NCBI GenBank assembly: GCA_022749755.1
Contig: CM040448.1
Location: 6,632,481 to 6,696,480, forward strand
Direction: 5' to 3'
Origin: Azadirachta indica
Taxonomy: Eukaryota > Streptophyta > Magnoliopsida > Sapindales > Meliaceae
DNA: 64,000 bases
Position numbers and translations under genes: made by a program
Part shown: piece by piece, positions 24,783-35,281 of the stretch
Layout: each line of letters opens with the position of its first letter
Numbering within the stretch: position 1 is the first letter of the stretch
Notes under the pieces: generated by a model
Seen by the model: only the letters and a program-made list of their open reading frames with translations
Databases searched by the model: none
What the model was told of the DNA's origin: nothing

Positions 24783-24953
24783 TGTGGGAAAATACGTTTT
24801 CTTCTTAATTTAGGAAAATATGTGCTGTGTTGTGAGATTTGGTAGTCATTGTATTTTCTAATTCTATTCCTTCCTAATTTAGCTACTGGAACTGTATATA
24901 AATATGCGTGTAAACAACCCTAATAAAATAGAATCAATATATTTTTTCCAACA
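24783..24953 (+). mobile_element. Small solo LTR / TRIM-like LTR, TSD TCTAT
   Basis: A 171-bp insertion with TGTGGGAAAA at the left and TTTCCAACA at the right (TG...CA), a TATA-like 'gtatataaatatg' near 24892, and perfect 5-bp direct repeats TCTAT at 24778-24782 and 24954-24958. The intact gene's intron has no such insertion (around 15061). Perfect flanking duplication of one short LTR indicates a solo LTR left by recombination. Confidence 0.8.
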
Positions 24954-25516
24954 TCTATTATATCATTTTATTAAAGAAATCAATTATTTTTGTTATTATA
25001 TTATTGTGATAATGGTAAATTTGTAAATGGTGATGATTGATGATGGTGTTTATAATAATAATATATTTAAAATTTTTAAATTGTTATGCTATTTTACCAA
25101 GTGTGTTATTATTATTAATTTGGTTTAAATTTATTATTATGTTTATTCTAAGAATATTAATGAGGATAATTTTAATTTAAATTAAAAAATATAAATAAAC
25201 GGATTAATTATAATCAAAATAAACTAAAAAATAAGGGCAAAATATTAAAGAGAATAGCATGATAACATATTACTCAGTGTACTGTACAGCCACACCCCAA
25301 AGGTTGCGGTCAGCTTTCCTAAATGCATTACACATTGAATAAGTGTATGCATTGAATAAGTGTGTTGTTGCAATCATGTGTCCATAAATAGAAAATAGCA
25401 TAATAATACATTAATTCCTAAACGTTTATAAAATAACAAATGAGGACATAATATTTTCAATTTTGACAATCTAGTCCATGCCTTTTACATTATTTTCTTG
25501 TTCTCAACCCATTTAT

Positions 25517-27106
25517 TAGTGGTGTTCAGTAAATTAGATCCAGTGAATTTGACTAAATCTATATTTGATCCATCACTTAGTACATTGAAATTTTTTTAAT
25601 TTAACTTGTCTTACCATATGATGGAGTTCAATCCGACTCGATCCATTAAAGAGATTTTTAAATTAGATCCGGTTCAATCTGATCCAAATAAAGTAAAAAT
25701 ATTAAATTTTAATATTGATTATATTTTATTAATAAAGATACTCGAGAAAATAGTATATGATTTATATATACTTTTAAACAAATATACTCATTTAAAATAA
25801 ATAATAAAAATAAATATATAAATAATTAGAGTTGGCTTTGCAATAAAAGAAAATTGTGCTCGTTAAAATTACATTAAAAATAAAAAGTGTTACAAAAATT
25901 ATCAAAATAAACTTATAAGAATAAATTATTAAAACTTATAATCCTTTGCACAATATTGTTATCAAATTTTTTAACAAAAAAATAAGTATGTTGTGAATAA
26001 AAAATATTGATCATTTGAAAAACGAACAAAAAATTAAATTTGAGGAGAAAAAGAAAATTTGAAGAGAAAATGTTTAGTTGACTATATATTTATATTTTGT
26101 ATTTTTATATAGGAATCCGTACTTTACCTCAACTTTTTGTAAAATAGCACATACCCCTTGGATTTATAGCATATGTTAGATGCGCATTACTTTTAAAGAA
26201 ATATAAAGATACCCCCTAACTTTAATGATATCTCTGAGATTATTATTCTTAATATAAATTTACTATTTCATCCCTCAATTATTAAAAGATATAAAATGAC
26301 TATATTATCCTTATTTTTATTTTGTAATAACCGATATCATTTTATTTTAATGTTTAAATTTAAAAGTTATACTCATATTTTAACTTTAATTATTTTTTCT
26401 TTTCAAATTTGTTATTAATTTTTTACAATATTAATTATACATAATTTTTTAAGTAGTCCATGTATTTAAAATGTTCTATTTTGAAAAATTATGTATAATT
26501 AATATTATCAAATTCGTTGTTAATGTTTTACGTTTAATAGTAAAAAAAATTCATGTTGTAAAAATTTTGCAGTTAATTAAAAAAAATTTATGTTGTAAAA
26601 ATTTTAAACAATTTTTTATAGAAAAATTTTGTGTTATAAAAAATTTTACAATTAATATTGTAAAAAAATTGATAGCAAATTTGACAATATTAATTATACA
26701 TAATTTTTTAAATAAATCGTTTTAATTTTATGGCTTATTTAAAAAATTTATATATAATTAAATAAATTAGATGTTCCTTTTTTTAAGCTACAAGTCTATT
26801 CCATGCCTCAATACAAACATAATTATTGATAATATGTGAAAAAGAAAAGTGGTGGAAGTGATTACAGAAGGAATTAAGCATTAGACAACACATTTTTCTC
26901 TTTCTTTTTTTTTTCTTGTTTTATTTTACTTTTCTAATACTAATAACTGAATTGGCAAATTGGCAATGTGAATCTACAATTCAATTAACTATGATCAGAT
27001 TTTAGATTTTTTAATCCCACTTGATGCATTAATCCACCAAATTTATTAAAAAATAGATTGAATAAGATTGAATTGAGCAGATTGAATTAGATTCTGAATA
27101 CCCCTA
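25517..27106. mobile_element. hAT-like insertion in pseudogene 2 intron, with nested DNA
   Basis: Starts TAGTGGTGTTCAG and ends CTGAATACCCCTA, imperfect terminal inverted repeats. It is flanked by 8-bp near-identical repeats 'ccatttat' (25509-25516) and 'ctatttat' (27107-27114). An 8-bp duplication is a hAT hallmark. The first about 310 bp and last about 70 bp match the 484-bp copy in pseudogene 1. The remaining about 1.1 kb (about 25830-27040) is extra, including an AT-rich segment (26425-26715) where 'attatgtataattaat' recurs in both orientations. No transposase recognised. Confidence 0.75.
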
Positions 27107-27739
27107 CTATTTATCATTTGTTATCAATATTTAACAATCAATAGGGACTAAATTGTTAAAATGGAGTGACTAATGCTCTATTTGTTACTTTGAAAAACTC
27201 TAGAACCAAAAATATAATATCTATAATTAAAATTTGTAGTGTATAGTACCTACGATGCTGGGATTATTAACCAAAGCATCGATTCTTCCAAACGTCTCCC
27301 AAGCCTTCTGCATTGAACTCTGAATTCTGGCTCTATTGTCACAAAGGTCCACTTCCACCGCCGCAACTTTAACATTCCCTGCCTTATTGATCTCATTACA
27401 AAGAGACTTGGGTCAGTCAATGCGTTGAGCGGCGACTACAGTATGGCAGTCGGCTTTGGCTAGGTTAAGACAAAATTCTTAGCCTAAATCAAAGGATGCG
27501 TCAGTTGGCATAACACCTTTGTCGTCCAAGTTCGGCTATGGCTTCAAGTGGTCAGCGATAGAGACGGAAACTTGAGTCGACATTTTGTGCATTAATTACT
27601 TATGATAGAAACTATAAAGTAAAATGAGAGGCTATTTTCTATTCATGAACACATGATTGCACTACCATCACGAGTTACATGTGACGGCTAGTGCGTCCAT
27701 TCGACGACTTTTATAAATAAAATGAGAGATAACATTTTT

Positions 27740-27989
27740 TTTTTCATAATTCTCAAGAGGATTCAAATTCGTCACAATTCTTAATAGCAATTGATGAAAA
27801 TAAAGTAATTGCCAAAAATCATCATTTAATTGAGATAATTGATATAAATCTTACATTTTGTGATAATTTTATTAGAATAAAATATCAAATTTGATATAAT
27901 ACTATACTAAAATAAATTAATTCATGAATTATAAATTGATTTTTTTTTTACATGAATTGATTATTTTTGTGTGATAAGAACACATTTTT
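27740..27989. other. SDR upstream flank and AT-rich spacer
   Basis: Promoter-flank similarity to pseudogene 1 runs to about 27790; beyond that nothing is recognised up to the LTR. Confidence 0.5.
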
Positions 27990-29306
27990 TTATCATTAAG
28001 GCTTTTATCATTGTTTTGATTATAATAAACTTTGACATCTACTATTAACTAAATTCTTCTTGCAATTTTTTTTTTTAATATTTCTACCATAAAGAATTAG
28101 AACATTTGTGAAGGCTCAAAGAATGGACAAAATCAAGGATTTTAAGGAAATCAAAGTGGATTCCCCTGAGCAAATGAAAAAAAAACTTAAATGGAGTCTT
28201 AAGACACAAGTGTGGTATTTCATTGTATATTTGTATTTGTATACTTGTGTATATAAGTGTGCATGATGATTGTATCAAGCTCAAAGTTTTCAAGAAATAA
28301 ATGTTTAGAGTTTTGAAAATTAGACTAAAATACAAGGTTTTAAAAACTAGAATAGGGACCAAAATGCAAGATTTTAAAACTTGAAAATGGAATGAAATAC
28401 AAGTTTTCAAACCCATGAATAGTATTAGTTGATCGATCCTACCAACTTGCTTAACTGAACTAGAGGCATAATACCTCCCAAAGTCGGTTGCACAATTGGT
28501 TGACCAGCATGGACCACTTGGTTAACTAACATGGCAAAATGGTTGATCAACTTTCTAGATTTTCAGTTTTTAGCTTATGATTTTCAATTTGATCGATTGA
28601 ATTAACCTATATGGTCGACTGACCTTTGAAAAAATTTGAATTTTTAAGTTTCTAATGGCTAATAACTACTAGTTTTCAAATGTATTGTTAATTTGGGATT
28701 TCATACTCATTTTAGAACTCTTGTAACACATTTTTGAGAAATATAAAGTCCTTACAAAGTTCTAAAATACATTCTTGAGCTTGAAATCATCATATACATA
28801 TTAGGATCTCTAAGAACATTCATTTTCATCATTCATACTTGTGGAGATCAAATTTGTAAGTTGTTCTTTTCTTAGCCTTGTATGATTTTGTTGTTGAAAG
28901 TATAAGAAATGGGTCTTTCACTTGGTTGAGTGATTTTGTGAGTGTTTGGGATGAGTCAAATACTGTAAGGGTTGTAGGATAGCATAAATCGTAGGTTGAT
29001 TGAGTATTTGGGGTTAGCAAACACTTGAAAAGGTTGAAGGTTCCATAATCCCTTGTTTGTAATTGTTAAATCTTGTGGAATCAAGACTTGTGATTAGTGA
29101 ATACTTCTAATAAAGTTAAAAGGAATGAATGTAAGCGGGTTGTTGTCGAACCACTATAAATCTTGTGTTCATTTCTCTTTCCTTAAACTCTTATATTTGT
29201 GCTTGTGTAGAAATTGTAGTAACTTGGATTCAAAACTAAATTTGTTGTAATTTGCTATTAGAAACACAATTCACCGCGCTCTCTTGGGTTGCCTAGTGTA
29301 ATTTCA
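27990..29306 (+). repeat. 5' LTR
   Basis: About 1.3 kb. It matches 32345-33438 and the solo LTR at 48007-49510. The start is degenerate ('ttatcattaaggc' where the others read 'tgttagctttaaggc'). The end contains 'ttcaccgcgctctcttggg' and '...atttca' just before the primer site, aligning with '...attcca' at the end of the solo LTR. Confidence 0.75.
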
Positions 29307-29361
29307 ATTGGCATTAAAACTCGTTTCTCTAGCTTAAGATTAACAATCTAAGAGAAGCTTC

Positions 29362-30640
29362 ATGGCAACTATAAGACACTTGGAAGGACAATCCACCACT
29401 AGGCCTCCATTTTTTGATGGTAGTGATTATGCATATTGGAAAGCTAAGATACAGATATTTTACAATCCATAGATTATGAGCTTTGGGAGATAGTTGTTAA
29501 TGATAAATTTGTACCCAAAAAAAAAAATGAGTGGATGTTGTAGATAAGAAAAATGCCTGTTTAAATGCTAGAGCAATAAATAGTTTGTTTTGTAGATTAG
29601 ACAAAAATAAGGTAAGTAGGCTTTCCATGCTTGATTCTACACATGATATTTGGTTTGCTTTGGAAGAATTTATGATGGTATAAACCAAATTAATGAGGTC
29701 AAGGAATTGAAGCATTTACAACATGGTGATTGTCTTGGAACTCATTACAACAAGAAGCATAAACATGATGAGCATTACAACAAGAAGCATAAACATGATG
29801 AGCATAAAGATAAAGATAGAGAGGTGGATAAAGTTGCCAACTTGTGCTTCATGGCATTTGAAGATGATGAGGTAAGTGATTCTGAACCTCTTTTTACATA
29901 TGATGAATTGTCAGAAGTATATGAAGAATTGTATTAAAATTTTGAAAAATTGATTTTCAAAACCTCATTCTCAAAAAGAAAATTGATAATCTTTGAATTG
30001 AGATTGAATCCTCAAGAGATCAGAATAATATTTCTAAAATTGAGAATACTACTTTAAAAAGTGAACAAATTTTTGGAAAGAAGAAAATGAAAATTTACAA
30101 AAAGAAAATGAAATTTTGAGAACAAAAATGATATTTTATCTAATGAGATCATTTAAGGGAAACAATTTTGATTTTCAAAAGCAGGAGGGCTTTTTGAAAG
30201 AAATTGAAAATCTTAAGAAGAAATCTTTTGACTTGAATGGAATAGTTTAAAATTTACAAAAGATTAAAAGAATTTGGAACCACTTCTTGGTTCCCAAAAA
30301 TGTGTTCTCGACAAGGGTGGCATTGACTATAAGCCATATGAACAAAAATTTTACAAAATGATTTTCTAAAAACCCCTCCTAAAGTTGTAAAAAATGAAAC
30401 ATTCATATATTGTATGGTCATTTAAGTCATAGGTGTCCCATTAAGATGAATGCATTTGATTATAACATGATGCATGTTCCTAAAGAAACCAAAACTAACT
30501 TTTAAGGACCCAAAGCCTTTGGGTACCAAAATGCAAAACTTGATTATTTTTTAGGTACCAAAATTAAGGAATGATGAGTGGTTCCTTGATGAAGATGAAA
30601 GACAAGTTAAACACTCAAAATTTTGCTAGTCTCCCTAAAT
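29362..30640 (+). pseudogene. Copia gag relic with internal deletion
   Basis: Starts ATG at 29362. The N-terminal part is typical of UBN2-type copia gag ('RPPFFDGSDYAYWKAKI' from about 29403, then 'YELWEIVVND'). After 'KELKHLQHGD' (about 29724) most of the middle of gag is missing and the frame resumes near 'NKKHKHDEH'. That segment is a perfect 30-bp tandem duplication (about 29742-29801). Next comes 'VANLCFMAFEDDE', usual in the late gag of SIRE-like elements. A degraded zinc knuckle ('YGHLSHRCP', about 30410-30440) and a remnant of the protease start ('DEWFLDED', about 30571) follow. Stops and frameshifts are present. Confidence 0.8.
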
Positions 30641-32344
30641 GCAAAATGGGAGCATCTTACTCTTAGAGAAAATGAAAAGGATTATGTATAAGTAAAAAAA
30701 ATTGGTATCAAACTCTTAGCTCATCCTTTTTGCTTGTTGATTTTTTGTGGTCTTTTAAGTTGATAAGGGTGTTTTGAATGAAATATAAATGATTTGATTA
30801 ATTTGTACAAAACATCTTTCATGCCTTTTTTGTACTTTAATGTGCACTTACCTTTGGATGCATCCATTCATCATGTAAAAATGGCTTTGAAATGAAATTT
30901 AATCACTTTAAGATTAGTATTTTAGTTTCATCCAAACCAAACATAAATTATCTTGAATCAAGAATTGATGGTTTAGCATTAAGAAGTGAAAATTACTGTC
31001 ACATTTTGAGAAACTAGCAGCCAGCTTACAAGCAATACTGGGACTGATTAGTATTGTTTTGTAGGACAAGTAACATATGGATGGAAGGCTGCAGATGTCT
31101 AGTTTCTTTAGAATTTTACAAAATTTAATTCAGACATTGTTACAAGTAGATATACAAGGATTAATCAACAGAGGTCATAACTATCCGAAAGATGCAGCAG
31201 GCCATAAGTTTGATTTTTTTTAGGTTGAATATGATAAGTGAAATGGTACAAATTACATAAGGATTGAAAGCCCCTGATGTTAGGTGTTTATCTAAATTTT
31301 ACGATACTCAATTTGGATATCTCTATAGAAAGACATAACTCCATAAATGATGACTAGTCAGAAAACAGAGTAGAAATAGGGAAACCAAGATGAACCAAGT
31401 CATGAGGATTTGGTCCACCAAAAATGAGAAACCGTCGACTGAAAATTGAAGGCTTTTTGCCATACATTAGAAGTCCATCAAGAAAAATAGAAAAGAAGCT
31501 TTACAAGACGATGAATCATTCATTGAAAAAGTATAGAAGCAAGCTTACGAACCTAAACCATCAAAGTTTTGATTCTAGCAAAATGTCATTTGAGCATTAA
31601 TTCTCATTTGCTTGAATTGTTTTAATGTTTTTAAGTTTATTATTATGCGAAATAGGGAGATGCCTATCTTGATATACAATACACTTTAAGAAGCAATTGT
31701 TTAATCCTTTTAAGTTGCATTCACATGACATTATTTGATTGATTTGAACTTATCTATAATGTACACTAAGGTATACAAAGGGAGAGAAATAAATTACTAG
31801 GTTAATCTTATTTTCTTCCAAGTTTTTGATGTGTGAAAGAGGGAAGTATCCTATGGAGATGCAATACACTTAGGGAGAAATCTATTTTATTTTTGGGAGT
31901 TGCATTAATTTCACATGATAAGTTCATTTTGATTTATGAATAACTTGTGTTGTTTTGAAAATGTCATTGTTTTCACTCTTGAAACATAAAAAGGGGGAAA
32001 TTCTTACTAGTTTTGTCTTGTATTCTCCATCCTCGTAATTGATTGCATTTGCTCAAAGCTTTTGAAGGAGATTTTACTTCTAAAATTCTTCAAAACATCT
32101 CTAAAAATTGTTATCATGATCTTGTATTTGACATTTCTTTTTATGATAACAAAATGGGGAGTAATGTGATTGATTGCCATTTGCTTGAGTTGAAATGCCT
32201 CTTACATGCTCTTGTACTTAAGTGTTGATAAATAGATTAATTAAAGGGGGAGATTTGCATTGCATTTGTATTGCCTTTTATGAATTATTTGCAAATTATG
32301 CTTACTAGCAATTAATGGTTTGTCAACATAAAAAAAGGGGAGAT

Positions 32345-33438
32345 TGTTAGCTTTAAGGCTTATAATTATTGGTTTGATGATAACAAACCTTGACATCTAT
32401 TATTAACTAAATTTTATTTGTAGCTTTATTGTAATATTTCTAACGTGAAGAATTAAAACATTTGTAAAGACTCAAAGAATAGGCAAAATTAAGGATTTTA
32501 AGGAAAGCAAAGTGGATCCTTTTGAGCAAATGGAAAAAAAGCTCAAATGGAGTCTAAAAACATAAGTGCGGTATTTCATTGTGTATTTGTATACTTGTTT
32601 ATGTAAGTGTGTATGATAATTGTGTCAAACTTAAAAATTTTAAGAAATAAGTGTTTAGAGTTTTGAAAATCAGAGCAAAATGCAAGTTTTTAAAACTTGG
32701 AATGGGGATTAAAACACAAGATTTTAAAACCTTGAAAATGGATTGAAATGTAAAGTTTTCAAACTTGGTTGATCAAACTAGAGGCAAAATGCCTTCCAAA
32801 GTTGGTTGCATCATCGATTGACTAACGTGGGCCATTTGGTTAACCGATATAGCTAAAATGGTTGATTGACTTCTTAGATTTTTAGTTTTGAAATTTTGAT
32901 TTTCAATCCAGTTGACCAAAATAACCTTTATGGTAGACCAACCATTGAAAAAATTTTAATTTCCAAGTTCCTTAATGGCTAATAACTACTAGTTTTCAAA
33001 TGTATTGTTAATTTAGGACTTCATACTCATTTTAAAACTCTTAGAACACATTTTTGAGATATATAAAGTCCTTATTAAGTCCTAAAATACATTTTTGAGC
33101 TTGAAATCAGTATATACATATGAGGATCTTGAAGAACATTCATTTTCATTATTCACACTTATAGAGATCAAGTTTGTAAGTTGTTCTTTCTTATCCTTCT
33201 TTCGATTTCACTGTTGAAATCGAAAGAAGTTGGTCTTTTACTTGGTTGAGTAATTTTGTGAGTGTTTGGGGTGAGTCAAACATTGTAAGGGTTGTAAGAT
33301 ACATAAATCCTAAGTTGGTTGAGTGTTTGGGGTGAGCAAACACTTGAAAAGGTTAAAGGTTCCATAATCCCTTGTTTATAATTGTTAAGTCTTATGGAAT
33401 CAAGACTTGTGGTTAGTGAATACTTCTAATAGAGCTAG
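32345..33438 (+). repeat. 3' LTR, truncated
   Basis: Starts TGTTAGCTTTAAGGC immediately after the purine tract. It is collinear with the 5' LTR up to 'gaatacttctaatagagc' and then ends at the CACTA terminus. The missing tail was not found downstream of the CACTA element. Confidence 0.8.
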
Positions 33439-34704
33439 CACCACTAGAAATTTGTCTATCATTGAGAATAGGTTGCTGATACTTTGAGGTAAGTGTTAGA
33501 AAAAGTAGTCAGAATAAAGGTTTTTCGTGAATAACAGAGGTGTATCACCAATTCCTGACTCTGTATATGGGTATCAGGGTTTCTTAATTTTGAAGTATCA
33601 CGCTTCTAAACGACGTCATTTTTGAGCTCGAGGAATTGTCAAAACAACATCATTTCAAATGTAATATAATAATAATAAAAAGGAACTGAATGGCGTTGTT
33701 TTAGTGGAGCAAAAAATTTGGCTCCAAGATTTCCCCGCACATAACCAAAATATTGCCCAATTTTCAGTCTCACTCTCTCATTCTTAAGCAAAACCTAACT
33801 CAACCTCTTAACCTATAAACCAAACCAAAGCAGAAATCACTTTTCAATCCTTGACTTAGTATTCAGTCACCGGTCAATCACCGATTAAGTTAGAAAAATG
33901 TAACTCTAAACTGCACATTTCGTTTGACCTTGCAGATTTCCTCAAACAAAGTAAGTTCGAAAATAACCCATGGCCATTTGTTCAATTTACATGGTCTAAT
34001 GATTGGTTCAATTTTGGAAGGCTAACCAAATTTGTTTTCTTTATTTTTTACTCATGAGTTTCAATTGTTTGTTTTTTTAGGTTAGATTTGAGTTCCATTA
34101 TATATTTGACTTGAGTATTGACCCAAGGTTTTTAGAAATTGGTGTCTATTGCGAGTGATTTCAATTATATATTGTTTAATGTAACTCTTTTGATTTCATT
34201 TCGTTTCTTGGCAATGAAATAACATTTTCGTGTATTTTTCATTAAATCTATTTCAGTTCTCATTCGTATTATTTTTGGGCATTATATACATACATACATA
34301 TATATACATATATATATATATATGTATTTTGCAATGGTTGGGTTTGATGTACTGGTTTAATGTTTATTTGGGGTTGACGAACTATTTTTATGTTTTTCAT
34401 GAGATTTAATTTTGCACGTGTATTATATTTCTTATTTTATATTGTTTTGGTTATTGTATGTTATTTATTGTTTTGGGTTTGTACTATTATTTGGATATTT
34501 TGTTGTTAAGTCGATTTGTAACCTAAAATTATTTTGGTCATTATAGGAATTGCTATTTCTACTGAGTTTTGTTGATCAGAGTAGTTGCTATTCTTTTCAG
34601 TTAAGCTACCTTACTTAGCAATTTTTTTAACTTTGGTTATAATATAGGGAGATTATTGTTTGCTTGTAATTGATGGACACACTAAAGTGTGAATTGAAAT
34701 TGCT

Positions 34705-34920
34705 ATGGCTATGGCTTTGTTGGATATTGAAATATTGTTTGTGTTGGATATTGAAGTATTGTTTTTTTTTTTTTTTTTGCCTGTGGATGTGTTGGATATT
34801 GAAGTGGTGTTGTTTTGTGGCTGTGAATGTTGTTGGATATTGAAGTGTTGTTTGTGTTGGAAACTGAAGTGTTGTTTTTTTGTGGCTGTGGATGTTGTTG
34901 GATATACAAGTCTTGTCAAA
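34705..34920. repeat. Repeats of 'gttggatattgaagt' in the CACTA leader
   Basis: About six copies of 'gttggatattgaagt' (with variants) near 34718, 34744, 34790, 34830, 34856 and 34896, spaced 26-46 bp, alternating with 'tgtggctgtggatgt'. A T run (about 34762-34779) interrupts them. CACTA elements commonly bear subterminal repeats bound by transposase; whether these serve that role is inference. Confidence 0.6.
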
Positions 34921-35281
34921 GTTGATGTTAATATGAATATATTTATAAATGATTTTATTTCATATTGATTGCAAATATGACAATCCATAATTATGGCTTA
35001 ATTGATAGTTTCATGTTTTACATATTGTGAAAATATTTGGCTTTGGTGTACCTATTCATTTTCATAGTTTTTTCTTTTGTAGTTCATGATGTTCATAATT
35101 TATTAATTAAACCATAATTTCCTTTTAAAAATGGATTTTTAAAACTGGAAAAAATGAAAAATCTATTAAGTGAAAGCATAATTGAAACATATTGACATGT
35201 AATAGATTTTGATATTCTGTACTGTAAATTCCTAAAATAAACTACTGCATAGTGCAACTAATAATAAGTTGGCCCTTTAAG

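Larger units (their letters stand above)
23872..27592 (-). pseudogene. SDR pseudogene 2 (exon 1, expanded intron 1, exon 2 stub)
   Basis: Exon 1 (27592-27250) is exactly 343 nt, the same as the intact gene, and ends at a GT donor. It has no frameshift but three in-frame stops: at the Trp of LEPW, at the Arg after SGLG, and at the Arg of VDRL. Many changes are C-to-T or G-to-A at former CpG sites. TGASSGLG has become TDASFDLG and NNAG has become NNPS. Intron 1 is lengthened by a solo LTR (24783-24953) and an hAT-like insertion (25517-27106). Only about the first 15 nt of exon 2 (down to the 'KVETP' codons near 23875) remain before homology stops. No exon 3 was found. Confidence 0.88.
27990..33438 (+). 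mobile_element. Copia (SIRE-like) element with gag only, non-autonomous
   Basis: Two long direct repeats (27990-29306 and 32345-33438) flank about 3.04 kb. After the left LTR comes a degenerate primer site ('attggcattaaaactcg', 29307-29323), then a gag relic. Before the right LTR is a purine-rich tract 'aaaaaaggggaga' (32332-32344). No integrase, RT or RNase H was found in between. The stretch 30680-31600 reads as non-coding in all frames I translated, and 31600-32340 carries the 'gggaga' spaced sequence common near SIRE-type 3' ends. The right LTR lacks its last about 200 bp because a CACTA element starts there. Confidence 0.8.

Noticed and set aside
26471..26725. 84-codon plus-strand frame
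   Set aside because: Lysine/isoleucine/phenylalanine-rich translation of an AT-rich repeat inside the hAT-like element.
28084..28416. 110-codon minus-strand frame
   Set aside because: Lies antisense inside the 5' LTR of the 27990 element; no domain recognised, and the other LTR copies do not keep it open.
34653..34988. Open frames on both strands rich in Asn, Ser, Thr or Cys, Val, Leu
   Set aside because: Produced by short tandem repeats and a T run in the CACTA leader.
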